Shown here in pieces: positions 27,467 to 36,502 of a stretch of DNA of 64,000 bases (its first letter is position 1; each line of letters opens with the position of its first letter). The DNA comes from CAYLYM01 sp964387645. Its GTDB lineage: Bacteria; Calditrichota; Calditrichia; RBG-13-44-9. The stretch spans positions 1-64,000 of the forward strand of contig CAYLYM010000006.1 in assembly GCA_964387645.1 (NCBI GenBank), given 5' to 3'. A program made the position numbers and the translations under genes. The notes beneath the pieces are model-generated. The model was not told where the DNA came from and ran no database searches. It saw only the letters and a list, made by a program, of their open reading frames with translations.

Positions 27467-27844
27467 CTATAGAAAATTTTGTATAGTTTCTAAAAGATGG
27501 ATAAAAAAATTTGACCGTTGAAATAACTGTTTTATTCCACAAACCTCTGCGAAGATTTTTTTCTTTATCTGAACATGTTGGTAATAACCAATCAATTTTT
27601 TTGATATCTCCGGATTTTGTGTGCAAAATTCTTTTAAAAAGTTAAAATCAAAATTTTGACTATCAATGTCAATGATGATATACCGACTGGTATCTTTTTT
27701 CCAGAAATCGAAGATTGCTTTCAGACCTCCGAGAATCTCAATCCGGTATTTTTTCCCCAATGTTTCTGTGAGACGAATTTGATCCAACATATTTTCGGTG
27801 TAAATGCCGATTGACTTTTTAGGTGAAGTCATCATTTGCCTCAT
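27467..27844 (-). CDS. Small receiver-like protein
   Basis: From an ATG at 27844 the product is 125 residues; an upstream TTG would add 20. The pattern of alternating strands and helices (SIGIYTENML, YIIIDIDSQNF, KLIGYYQHVQIK, a final RSNFFIHLLETI) resembles a degenerate two-component receiver lacking the paired acidic residues at the N-terminus. The Asp in IIIDID may sit at the phospho-acceptor position. No output domain is present. It might be a stand-alone pseudo-receiver. It lies next to a pseudogene, so its own expression is uncertain. Confidence 0.5.
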   Translation of the reverse strand: MRQMMTSPKKSIGIYTENMLDQIRLTETLGKKYRIEILGGLKAIFDFWKKDTSRYIIIDIDSQNFDFNFLKEFCTQNPEISKKLIGYYQHVQIKKKIFAEVCGIKQLFQRSNFFIHLLETIQNFL

Positions 27845-27993
27845 CTCATTTTGAGTTCTTAATGATAATAATTCAATAACAAGATTTCCAGTTGAAAAAA
27901 ACAATGATGAAAATGGTCTCAGTTTGTTTTATTTTTATGATGTAAGATATATTTAAAAAAAGAAATGTTTAGAAATTTTTTGAGAAAAAAAAT

Positions 27994-28476
27994 ATGAAGA
28001 ATAATACTAAGAAGCCTCTGGTTTATTTAGCCGGTGCTATTGAAAATGCTCCCGGGAATGGCAAAGAATGGCGGGAGAGGATTACACAGTTCCTGGTGAA
28101 TGAGTTAAACCATGATGTATTTAATCCTTGTTTGGAAGAAAACCACGTGCTCACACCTGATGAGTTCCGTAATTTCAGGCAGTGGAAGAGCTCGGATCTG
28201 GTACGATTTCGAAAAGTAGTGCACAAAATCATAGAAAACGATTTAAGCATGTTGATTAACAGGGTGGATTATATCATTTGTTTATGGGATGAGTATGTTC
28301 TGCATGGAGGAGGGACACATGGTGAACTTACTATGGCCTTCTGGCACAACATTCCTGTCTATATGGTAACGAAAATTCCTGTGCAAAAAATGAGCAGTTG
28401 GATTATCGGTTGCACGACCAGAATTTTTGATAACTTTGAAGAATTAAAGGTATTTTTACGAAAAAAATATAAATGA
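27994..28476 (+). CDS. Nucleoside 2-deoxyribosyltransferase-like protein
   Basis: The 160-residue protein begins with VYLAGAIE, the strand-loop of the nucleoside 2-deoxyribosyltransferase-like fold. It contains a DYIICLWDEY strand and GGGTHGELTMAFW, where the Glu of HGE is at the usual nucleophile position. Members transfer or hydrolyse the N-glycosidic bond of (deoxy)nucleosides or nucleotides. The exact reaction is not assignable. It is followed 41 bases later by an esterase-like gene on the same strand. Confidence 0.72.
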   Translation: MKNNTKKPLVYLAGAIENAPGNGKEWRERITQFLVNELNHDVFNPCLEENHVLTPDEFRNFRQWKSSDLVRFRKVVHKIIENDLSMLINRVDYIICLWDEYVLHGGGTHGELTMAFWHNIPVYMVTKIPVQKMSSWIIGCTTRIFDNFEELKVFLRKKYK

Positions 28477-28517
28477 CCTTTGGAAAGCGGCCTTTTTTCT
28501 AATTAAGGAAAGTTGCT

Positions 28518-29153
28518 ATGGAATATGTTTATCTGCATGGGTTTCTTTCTGGTCCTACTTCGCACAAGGGGAGTTTTTTCCGAAAATGTTTTGCTGAATT
28601 TGGTTTACAACTGCATTGTCCGGATCTTAATGAGGGTGATTTTGAACATTTAACCATTACACGTCAGTTAAAGTTGATTGAGCAATTGGTAAGTAAATTG
28701 GGCAATAAAATTACTTTGTTAGGTTCTAGTTTGGGTGGATATCTGGCTACTTTGGCGGCGGAGCGGCATAAAGAAATCAGACGATTGGTTTTATTTGCTC
28801 CGGCTTTCGATTTTATCAATCGATATGCCGATCTTTTGAGTCCTCAGCAATTGCATCGATGGAAAGAAGAAAAATATATTGAATTAAATCATTATAATTA
28901 TCGTAAAAAACGAAAATTACATTTCAAAATCGTTGAAGATGCTAGGCAATATCGGGAAGTTCAGTTGCAAAGACAATTACCAGCGCAAATTTTTCATGGA
29001 ATCAAAGATAGCGTCGTACCTTTTCAATTGAGTGTAGATTATTTACAATCACACCCGATGGCAGATCTGATTCTTTTAAATTCCGATCACGATTTATTGG
29101 ATAAATTAGACGTAATTTGGGATTATATGAAGATATTTCTTGAGTTGAAATAG
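28518..29153 (+). CDS. YqiA/UPF0227-like alpha/beta hydrolase
   Basis: The 211-residue protein has the alpha/beta hydrolase nucleophile elbow GSSLGGY (about residues 69-75), an N-terminal VYLHGFLSGP oxyanion-hole strand, HGIKDSVVPF before the acid residue, and a late SDHDLL with the catalytic His. This layout and small size match YqiA-like esterases. The substrate is unknown. AAGGAAAG precedes the ATG. Confidence 0.82.
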   Translation: MEYVYLHGFLSGPTSHKGSFFRKCFAEFGLQLHCPDLNEGDFEHLTITRQLKLIEQLVSKLGNKITLLGSSLGGYLATLAAERHKEIRRLVLFAPAFDFINRYADLLSPQQLHRWKEEKYIELNHYNYRKKRKLHFKIVEDARQYREVQLQRQLPAQIFHGIKDSVVPFQLSVDYLQSHPMADLILLNSDHDLLDKLDVIWDYMKIFLELK

Positions 29154-29193
29154 TACATTAGAATAGCCGATACCCCGATAATGGTTCGAATTT

Positions 29194-29397
29194 TTACAAT
29201 AATCGAATATTCACCGCTCGATCGCCTTTTATCTCACGTTTTAAATCAAAACCAACCCGGTCACCTTCTCGGAAAGTTGCATTGCGGAACTTGGGGTGAA
29301 CGTCTCTTAAATTAAAATATACTTCGTCTTCATCTTCCATTATGATAAAACCATATCCTTTTAAAGGATCTAACATCTTGATAATACCTGTTTGCAT
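29194..29397 (-). CDS. Cold-shock domain protein
   Basis: The 67-residue protein is a single cold-shock domain. Its RNP1-like motif is KGYGFI, with a second motif around EVYFNLRDV and the strand-forming segment FREGDRVGFDLKREIKG. It departs from canonical CspA (KGFGFI, VFVHF): the second RNP motif has Tyr-Phe-Asn in place of the usual Val-Phe-Val-His. Such proteins bind single-stranded RNA or DNA. An AGAGGGTTG ribosome site precedes the start. Confidence 0.88.
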   Translation of the reverse strand: MQTGIIKMLDPLKGYGFIIMEDEDEVYFNLRDVHPKFRNATFREGDRVGFDLKREIKGDRAVNIRLL

Positions 29398-29604
29398 TTT
29401 TCAACCCTCTTATTTTGGAAAAAATGTTACATCATATCGTTGGTCGATGCAAGGACAAAATCCAATTTTGTTTACGGGAAGCAACAGAGAAGGGATGATT
29501 ATGGAATTATTTTCATAAACAGATGGCTATGAGAAGAAAACTCTCTTATTATTGCATAATTGGTAGAGATCAGGTATATTTTAAATTATTAATAGAAAAA
29601 AAAT

Positions 29605-30534
29605 ATGTTTTTCAGGAGAAAAAATCGAATTAAGATCGTTTATCGAAGCGAATATTTTTCTGGTCTTCATTCCAGGGATTCTCGCCAATCCTTCGATGTG
29701 ATGAAGTTTAAAAAAGTGCGGGATCAATTAATTAAAGACCGATTGATAAAACACAAAGATATCTTGAAAGCTCCCAGAATAAATGATGAAGATCTTCTGT
29801 TAGTTCATACCAGGGACTATCTGGCTAGTTTAAAAAGTCCTTTATTGGTGGGCGAAATCTTGAACCTGGATTATGTGAATCCCTGGGATGAATATATTTT
29901 TGAATATTTTCGTTATGTGGCTGGTGGAACTTTACTGGCTACAAAGTACGCCTTGGAAAATAACATAACGGTTTTTAATCTGGGAGGTGGATTCCATCAT
30001 GCCCATCCTGACCATGCTGAAGGATTTTGTCTAATAAACGATGTGGCTATTGCTGTCCGTAAAATTCAGAAAGAATGTGGGGTTCAAAAAGTTCTTTTGG
30101 TAGACCTCGATTACCATCAGGGAAATGGCAACTTACTCTATTTTCGGAAAAATGAGAATGTCTTTACTTTTTCGATGCATGCGGATAATTGGGTTGAAAT
30201 AACGAATAAAAAGAATAATGTGGACATCGAATTGCCGAATGGTATTGGAGATGAACTTTATCTCAAAATATTAAAAGACGAACTGGTCAGGGTTTACACA
30301 GTTTTCCATCCACAGATAGTAATTTACATTGCCGGAAGTGACCCCTTTATTATGGATAGTCTATGTGATTTCAAAATTTCTGAAGAGGGCATGCTGGAGC
30401 GAGATAAATTTGTTTATCGGCAAACCCGTGAACGTCAAATTCCGTTGGTAGTTCTGGGTGCTGGTGGCTATGGCCCTGAAAGTTGGAAAATTTATTATAA
30501 TTTTATTCAATGGGTACTAAAAGGAGCAAAATAG
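29605..30534 (+). CDS. Histone deacetylase-family (arginase fold) deacetylase
   Basis: The 309-residue protein has the HDAC active site: tandem HH (131-132, in GGGFHHAHPDHAEGFC), zinc ligands Asp169 and His171 in VDLDYHQGNG and Asp246 in AGSDPF, and the transition-state Tyr289 in GAGGYG. Bacterial members deacetylate acetylated amines such as acetylpolyamines, acetoin-related or small-molecule amides, and sometimes protein lysines. All catalytic residues appear intact. The next gene on the strand encodes an unassigned 301-residue protein that may be its partner. Confidence 0.9.
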   Translation: MFFRRKNRIKIVYRSEYFSGLHSRDSRQSFDVMKFKKVRDQLIKDRLIKHKDILKAPRINDEDLLLVHTRDYLASLKSPLLVGEILNLDYVNPWDEYIFEYFRYVAGGTLLATKYALENNITVFNLGGGFHHAHPDHAEGFCLINDVAIAVRKIQKECGVQKVLLVDLDYHQGNGNLLYFRKNENVFTFSMHADNWVEITNKKNNVDIELPNGIGDELYLKILKDELVRVYTVFHPQIVIYIAGSDPFIMDSLCDFKISEEGMLERDKFVYRQTRERQIPLVVLGAGGYGPESWKIYYNFIQWVLKGAK

Positions 30535-30639
30535 ATTATTAGTGTTATTTTTTTAAGGAGGGCTGCAAAAAATAGTTTTATTTTAATTTGTTAATCAAAG
30601 AAAATTTAAACCCTAAATTCAGAAAAAGGGTTTGTTTTA

Positions 30640-31545
30640 ATGTCAAAAGAATCTCGAAGGCTTCAGATAATATCCAGACGTTTAACTACTCATCAACTCC
30701 GACGCTTACAAGGAATGGATATACCATTCGATTATACAAATTTTTTGGGAAGAGATATTAGCCAACGTAGTTCTCCTTACTTTCTGGGATATTATTCATG
30801 CGAAGGAATAGAATATGCTCTGGAGACTTATGGATTCTTCAGCCAATTACGTAAAAGGGGATTAGACAACTTTATATTAGTAGTAAACACTGAGGATCCT
30901 TACAAACAACGTATTGCCCTTTATTATAATCAGAAGGATTCGGATCATCTTCTTGGAGAGTTGGTTGTTAAGCGTAAGAATATTACTATAAATCCTCCTT
31001 TTCCCAGCCGGGTTCTTGGACGCAATTTCGAAGTAATTTCTGTAGAATGGTTGTGTTTGCAAAATCCCGAAGCGTCTTTTACGCCAGATCGGCCCAGGCT
31101 TCCCGGACAAAAATACCCCGGGTTGAAGATGGGTTCGATGGTAATGGAGTTATTAATTATCATGTGTGGAAGGCTGAGAACGGCGGGTTTATTAAATATT
31201 CCCGAACATTTTCATAATGCCCAGATGTATGCACCACAATTCCGTTTTATTGATCCATTATATGCTGGTAAACAAAAAGCTATTGCCCGCGATCTTCTTC
31301 CTAAATATCATTTGGCAGATGTTTCCTGGGCGATCGATCTCAAATGTGTAACCGAAAATCGGAAACCCTTTGAATGGTTTATATCGGAGCAAATCATTCC
31401 ACTTGACCGTGATCTTAAAGAATATTTTAATAACAAATCCTATGTGAATTATGTGAACAAAGTGGCTGAACAATATCGTTATGAAATTGATGAAGAAAAA
31501 TGGAATGTAAAGAAACAAGAAATAGATTATTTTACGGGTAGTTGA
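30640..31545 (+). CDS. Protein of unknown function next to the deacetylase
   Basis: I do not recognise this 301-residue protein. It is soluble, with no signal or membrane segment. It has the features of a real conserved protein: balanced composition, Arg/Tyr-rich N-terminus, a PRLPGQKYPGLKMG motif (about residues 150-163), a hydrophobic segment after it (VMELLIIMCGRL) and LNIPEHFHNAQMYAPQF with two His. The PGQKYPGL...MELL arrangement looks like a binding loop followed by a helix, which might suggest an acyltransferase-type fold, but this is speculative. It follows the HDAC-like gene by 105 bases on the same strand. Confidence 0.7.
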   Translation: MSKESRRLQIISRRLTTHQLRRLQGMDIPFDYTNFLGRDISQRSSPYFLGYYSCEGIEYALETYGFFSQLRKRGLDNFILVVNTEDPYKQRIALYYNQKDSDHLLGELVVKRKNITINPPFPSRVLGRNFEVISVEWLCLQNPEASFTPDRPRLPGQKYPGLKMGSMVMELLIIMCGRLRTAGLLNIPEHFHNAQMYAPQFRFIDPLYAGKQKAIARDLLPKYHLADVSWAIDLKCVTENRKPFEWFISEQIIPLDRDLKEYFNNKSYVNYVNKVAEQYRYEIDEEKWNVKKQEIDYFTGS

Positions 31546-32072
31546 ATCTGTCAGTTTTGTTAAAAATTTTTAAGATCAAAAGTGAGTTCAATCTAAGAAG
31601 GAATTTTTATTTTAACCTGAGGCCAGCCGAAGGATTTTTATCTTATTAGAAAATTAAATTAAGAGATTTTTTTTATTTATCTGTTGGTCTGTCCCCGACA
31701 AGTCGGAATTTTTGATTCATTACGACCTGTGACCAGACATCTTCTGCCCGAATTTCAAGATTGTTTGTAGCTTTAAACCACATCTTCTGGCTTAGAAATT
31801 GGTATATTTCATTCCGGGGCAAGCGCGTTTTTCCTGCATGATGATATGGATAGTAGAAGCGGCATCTTGCGGCGAATCAAAATTGTCCGAATGGTAAAGA
31901 AGTTTTCAGTTGCAAATTGGTATTGCTGTCCGTGGCTGAAAGCCATTTCTACTCTATGTCAATTGCCTGATAACACCCACCAAATTTTTATAAAATTAAA
32001 AATATATTTATTTTTATTTCCCTTCCATTTAAATTTCTTTTATTTTACGACTTTTTTCTGGAGGAGAAATTA
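31546..32072. other. Gap with possible eroded minus-strand gene
   Basis: No intact gene is present. A GC-containing hairpin CCGAC/GTCGG (31695-31706) precedes a T run and could terminate a transcript. On the minus strand, frames spanning about 31684-31960 combine to protein-like text: EMAFSHGQQYQFATENFF, then DSPQDAASTIHIIMQ, and finally SQKMWFKATNNLEIRAED and a stop. This suggests a decayed gene of unknown family. The plus-strand frame at 31846-32073 looks like a shadow. Confidence 0.4.
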
Positions 32073-33101
32073 ATGGTTCGCCAGTTGAACTGTAATGAAT
32101 TGAAATTCGCTTTATATCCTCATGCTCATGAAATGGAGATGTACGAAAGTTATTACCGCAATGGTCAGTGGGATGAAGGTACTATAGTTAATTACCATGA
32201 TATTACTTTATCGCCAGCAGCCAATATTTTAAATTACGATCAGGGTATTTTTGAGGGATTGAAAGCTTTTTACAGCCAGAAGGGAAATATTATTTTGTTT
32301 CGTACCGAAGAAAATGCTAAAAGATTTGAGCGTATTGCCCGAAAATTAACCATTCCCGATTTTCCTGTAGAAAAGTTTTTGAAAGTGGTGGGAGAAGTAG
32401 TTCTAGCAAATAAAGATTTTATACCACATAGCCATGATGGACATTGCAGTTTATATATATGCCCGGTATGTATTGGAATTGAACCATTACTGGGTGTACG
32501 TGCTTCCACTGAGTATCTCTTCTATATTTTTGCCAGTCTAGTTGGACCCTATTTTGATATAGTCGGCATTATTCGGCTGGTTGCTAAAGAAGTTGATCTA
32601 GCCAGTCCACATGGAACTGGCGACGCCAAAGCAGTGTGTAATTACCCGGTGACCATGCGTCCTAAGAAAGAAGTATTAGCTGAAGGATTTAATTATGTTA
32701 TATACTTAGACCCATTTGAAAGTAAATATATCGAAGAGGCTGGAGCTGCAAATTTTTTCGCTTTAATTGAAGGCGAAATCCTGGTAATCCCACCTTTAGG
32801 ATCAATTCTTCCTGGTATAATCAGAGATTCGGTTATTAGTTTAGCGCGGGATTTTTACGGAATGAAAGTAGAGAAGAGAAATTTAAGTATGGAGGGAACG
32901 GTAAAACGAGCTAAAGAATGTTTCGTCACCAGAACAGCGGCCATTATCACATCAGTAAGCCACATTGGGTGGAAAGGCCAGGTGTACGATGTAAACAGAA
33001 ACGATTATAGATTAGCACATAAACTTTATAACAAACTTATCAATATTCAACTCCAAGAGGAAGAATATCCCTTCGGGTGGGTAACTATTTTAGAATCATA
33101 A
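32073..33101 (+). CDS. ilvE: Branched-chain amino acid aminotransferase (BCAT, long type)
   Basis: The 342-residue class IV PLP enzyme has the lysine-bearing motif GTGDAKAVCNYPV, then YLDPFESKYIEEAGAANFF, GSILPGIIRDSVI and a C-terminal TAAIITSV segment. This is the longer BCAT type (the eukaryotic/actinobacterial-like subgroup). It transfers the amino group between glutamate and the 2-oxo acids of Leu, Ile and Val. A GGAGGAG ribosome site precedes the ATG. A second, shorter class IV enzyme follows 64 bases later. Confidence 0.9.
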   Translation: MVRQLNCNELKFALYPHAHEMEMYESYYRNGQWDEGTIVNYHDITLSPAANILNYDQGIFEGLKAFYSQKGNIILFRTEENAKRFERIARKLTIPDFPVEKFLKVVGEVVLANKDFIPHSHDGHCSLYICPVCIGIEPLLGVRASTEYLFYIFASLVGPYFDIVGIIRLVAKEVDLASPHGTGDAKAVCNYPVTMRPKKEVLAEGFNYVIYLDPFESKYIEEAGAANFFALIEGEILVIPPLGSILPGIIRDSVISLARDFYGMKVEKRNLSMEGTVKRAKECFVTRTAAIITSVSHIGWKGQVYDVNRNDYRLAHKLYNKLINIQLQEEEYPFGWVTILES

Positions 33102-33165
33102 TGGTCCTATTGTTTTAGCAAAGAAAAGAGATAAGTATTCATTATATTAAATTTTGGAGGATTTT

Positions 33166-34095
33166 ATGGAAGTTAATAAAGGATTGGCTGAAAAGATATG
33201 GCATAATGGAAAATTCATTAATTGGGATGATGCAAAAATACATGTGATGTCGCATGTAGTTCATTATGGTACAGCAGTTTTTGAAGGGATTCGTTGCTAT
33301 AAAAATAAAAACGGAAGTGCCATCTTCCGGCTTCAAGAACATATAAAAAGGTTGTTGAATTCGGCTAAAATATATCGGATGGTCCCGGAAGAATTTTCTG
33401 AAGAAGACCTTATTCAGGCCTGTATGGAGGCGGTAAAAATAAATCGGTTTGAAGAATGCTATATTCGTCCAGTCATTTTTCGCGGTTTGGGTGAATTTGG
33501 TGTGAATCCTTTGAATTCTCCCATCGAGACATTTATCGTTACCTGGTATTGGGGAAAATATTTGGGACCTGAAGCCCTAGAACGTGGAGTAGAAGTGATG
33601 GTTTCCTCCTGGAATCGTATGGCACCAAATACTCTTCCGACTCTGGCAAAAGCTGGTGCTAATTATATGAACTCACAGTTAATTAAAATGGAAGCTATAG
33701 TTAATGGTTATGTAGAGGGGATAGCTCTGGATTCTTCTGGATACGTATCCGAGGGAAGTGGAGAAAATATTTTTGTGGTAAAAGATAATAAAATTTATAC
33801 ACCGCCTTTGTCAGCTTCTGTTTTACCAGGTATTACACGCGATAGTATAATGAAGCTTTGTCATGATCTGGGTATTGAAGTTACAGAAATGATGATTCCT
33901 CGAGAAATGCTTTATATTTCGGATGAAGTTTTTTTTACCGGGACTGCTGCAGAAATTACGCCGATTAGTTCCATTGATAAAATTCCCATTGGTGAAGCCA
34001 GGCGAGGTCCCATTACCAAGAAGTTACAAGATGAATTTTTTAGTATCATTAATGGAGAAAAAGAGGACCGTTACGGCTGGCTACAATATATTTGA
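33166..34095 (+). CDS. ilvE: Branched-chain amino acid aminotransferase (short bacterial type)
   Basis: From ATG 33166 (GGAGG 5 bases before) the product is 309 residues. It starts in the IlvE style (KIWHNGKFINWDDAKIHV, then HYGTAVFEGIRCY). The PLP lysine lies in LAKAGANYMNS, and LDSSGYVSEGSGENIF and VLPGITRDSIM follow. It belongs to the bacterial BCAT subgroup and is not a simple duplicate of its neighbour. Having both types side by side suggests division of substrates or directions, for example synthesis versus degradation. Confidence 0.93.
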   Translation: MEVNKGLAEKIWHNGKFINWDDAKIHVMSHVVHYGTAVFEGIRCYKNKNGSAIFRLQEHIKRLLNSAKIYRMVPEEFSEEDLIQACMEAVKINRFEECYIRPVIFRGLGEFGVNPLNSPIETFIVTWYWGKYLGPEALERGVEVMVSSWNRMAPNTLPTLAKAGANYMNSQLIKMEAIVNGYVEGIALDSSGYVSEGSGENIFVVKDNKIYTPPLSASVLPGITRDSIMKLCHDLGIEVTEMMIPREMLYISDEVFFTGTAAEITPISSIDKIPIGEARRGPITKKLQDEFFSIINGEKEDRYGWLQYI

Positions 34096-34754
34096 TTAGA
34101 AAAACCAAGGGATTAATATGTGGTTGATTTAGATTATATTTACAGTAAGTTAGAAATTTTTTTGTCGATATGAGCCATTTTAATATGGATTTTTTAGTCA
34201 GCTAGAGTATAATCGAAGGGGCATTCTGAGCCAATTCGAAGGACTTCTAATTTGAAAGTTTTTAAATAAAAATAAACCGCAGAGGGCGAATAATAGAGTG
34301 AATTAAAATTCGTAAAAAAACCGAATCCTTTGATTGAATGATCTGTGAAGTAGAAAAAGTTGTTATGGGATGATTTTCCGATGGCCTTCGGTAAGTAAGG
34401 AGTTGGTGAAGTATATTTTTAAAAGGGAGATCCTTTAAAAATATACTTGCTTTTTTACATAACAAACGCAAAGGCACAAAGATTTTTTGTAAAATAATTT
34501 TGAAATATAAAATAGCCATAAATATTTATTTGTCATTCTATAATTTTTCAAAGCTTTAAATTTTATTAAAATAATAGATCATCCTCTTTCCGCCACAGCC
34601 AGGCAGGATTTCGTTCAAAGTGATATTTGTGGAAAACCTGTCTTTTTAGAGTGGATCCATATTGTTATTATTTTACCTTCAAAATATTCAAAGAATATTC
34701 AAAATATTTTGTTTTCTTTTATGAAATTTGCTTTTCAATTGATCTTTACTCTTG
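34096..34754. other. Gene-free stretch with degenerate intergenic repeats
   Basis: The 660 bases between ilvE and the MFS gene hold no plausible gene. They contain a long inverted repeat (34409-34456) and strings such as AACCGCAGAGGGCG (near 34276) and AAACGCAAAGGCACAAAGA (near 34466), reminiscent of the degenerate CGCAAAG-type intergenic sequences seen in several bacterial genomes. The frame on the minus strand at 34262-34519 runs through these repeats and is not credible. Confidence 0.5.
34409..34456 (+). repeat. Long AT-rich inverted repeat, possible terminator
   Basis: Arm AAGTATATTTTTAAAAGG (34409-34426) pairs with CCTTTAAAAATATACTT (34432-34448) around loop GAGAT, giving 17 bp with one bulged A. 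GC and six T residues follow. It could terminate transcription or mark an intergenic repeat. It lies more than 300 bases after ilvE, far for an operon terminator. Confidence 0.6.
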
Positions 34755-36050
34755 TTAAAGCTCAGGTCGTAGTTTACGTAGCTCTTCGTTTCCTAATTCA
34801 AGACCGTTTGCCTTTTCTCCAGTTTCTTCTCTGCGAAGTAAGTAGGCAAAAATCAAGCCCAGGAATCCTGTGATAGAGAATAACCACATTCCAAGAGAAT
34901 AATCAGTCAAGCCATTAACAGTGCTAATATCGTTCGCCCAACCTATGAGGAAATTAAAGAGGGTTAAACCCATATTTTGTATCATGGTCATTAATCCGTA
35001 AGCTGTTCCCAATTTTTTTTCTTCCACAATGAGGGCGACCGATGGCCACATAGCAGCGGGTACTAACGAAAAGGCCAGACCCATGACGGCGGTCATCCAA
35101 CGTGGATCAATGGGCATATAAGCCATAACCAGATATACTGGAACAATCATTAACGATCCCAGTATCATCAAACTGGCCCTTTTACCTTTACGATCGATAA
35201 AATAACCAAACAAAGGAGTACCTACCATCGATCCTAACGTGATGACACTGGAAGCAAATCCTGCAGCTCCACGGCTTAAACCGTGATGTTCCATAAAAAA
35301 TTTAACGGCAAATGTCTGGAAAGGAAAAATCGCCGAATAGAAAGTGACACATAAAAGAGTAATATACCAGAAAGATGGTTTGAAGCTGAAAATCTCAGAC
35401 AGGATAATTTTGTCCTGTTTTTGTTCTTCTGGCATTTCAAAGATTCGCCGCGCCCTGATGTCAAGTAGAATGTAAATGATAACTGAAAAAACAGATACTA
35501 CTGCCATTGTAGATGAAATAAGCAGTGGCGCCTGCCAGCTTTGGTACAAATCTTTGGCCCAGGTTGGAGAGTTGAGTGCAGCAAATGAACCCAACCGAGC
35601 GATTGTTAAATTTAATCCAAACGCTAACGATAATTCTTTTCCTTTGAACCATTTTGCCAATACAGTAGTGATGGCTACGATGAGAGACTCTGAACCCAGA
35701 CCGAAAACCAATCGCCCAGCCGCCATTACTACTAAACTTCCACCACTAAAAGTTGTCATCAGAGTTCCAATCATACACAATGCAGAAAAAAGGAATGCCG
35801 ATTTTTTAGTACCTATGCGGTCGATAATTAGTCCACCAATGAGAACCATAAAAATATTGGGTAAACTATAGATACCATTGAGCAATCCAATATTACTATC
35901 AGAGAAACCTAATTGTTTTTTCAAAAGGTCTGCAAGAGGACTGATACTGTCGTAAACATAATAATTGCCAAACATTGCCAGACTTATAAAAACCAACACT
36001 GACCAGCGGAGAAATGGTGTGGGTTCTTTCTTTTGAAAATCCGAATTCAT
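34755..36050 (-). CDS. Major facilitator superfamily transporter
   Basis: The 431-residue protein has about 12 hydrophobic helices. Two loop signatures, IIDRIGTKKSAF (about residues 78-89) and FGYFIDRKGKRAS, occupy the expected loop 2-3 and loop 8-9 positions. It is an inner-membrane carrier; the transported compound is not assignable. Some MFS members with the N-terminal YYVYDSISPLADLL and SDSNIGLL pattern move organic acids or sugars. It stands alone on the minus strand. Confidence 0.85.
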   Translation of the reverse strand: MNSDFQKKEPTPFLRWSVLVFISLAMFGNYYVYDSISPLADLLKKQLGFSDSNIGLLNGIYSLPNIFMVLIGGLIIDRIGTKKSAFLFSALCMIGTLMTTFSGGSLVVMAAGRLVFGLGSESLIVAITTVLAKWFKGKELSLAFGLNLTIARLGSFAALNSPTWAKDLYQSWQAPLLISSTMAVVSVFSVIIYILLDIRARRIFEMPEEQKQDKIILSEIFSFKPSFWYITLLCVTFYSAIFPFQTFAVKFFMEHHGLSRGAAGFASSVITLGSMVGTPLFGYFIDRKGKRASLMILGSLMIVPVYLVMAYMPIDPRWMTAVMGLAFSLVPAAMWPSVALIVEEKKLGTAYGLMTMIQNMGLTLFNFLIGWANDISTVNGLTDYSLGMWLFSITGFLGLIFAYLLRREETGEKANGLELGNEELRKLRPEL

Positions 36051-36502
36051 AAGTTTTCACCTTTTTTTATTTAATTAGTTTTCAAGAATTTAAAAAATAC
36101 ACGCAAATTTATCGAAAAAACAAGTAAGAATTTATAATTCACAAAATTTTAAAATAATTATGAAGAAATAAAATTAAAATATTATTTTATAATGATTAAA
36201 AAAAGCATGGTGTAAATTTATGGTTTTTATAGTAATTTTGGAGAGATCAGATTTTAATTTGGATAAAATCAGGTTATTTGTGAATAGAAATTTGAGGAGT
36301 GAATAACTTTAGTATTAGATGTAGATATAAAAAAATAAAGTTATTAATTATAAATTATTAAAGTTCATCAGGAATCATTTAAAAATATTCAGTATATGAT
36401 ATTCGATATATAATTGGGAAATTTTTCTACTTGATCTCACTGGTTTTTCAACCGATTTTTTAATTAAATTGTTTTTTAAGTATAAAAATTTGATGACTTG
36501 AT
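36051..36502. other. AT-rich divergent intergenic region
   Basis: About 450 bases separate the MFS gene and exbD, which diverge. It must carry promoters for both. The sequence is so AT-rich that many -10-like boxes occur and none can be singled out. No gene or RNA is evident. Confidence 0.5.

Noticed and set aside
31846..32073. 75-codon plus-strand frame before ilvE
   Set aside because: It runs opposite to the likely eroded gene and ends in low-complexity Phe-rich text; it looks like a shadow.
34262..34519. 85-codon minus-strand frame in the ilvE-MFS gap
   Set aside because: It crosses an inverted repeat and degenerate intergenic repeats and shows no protein-like features.
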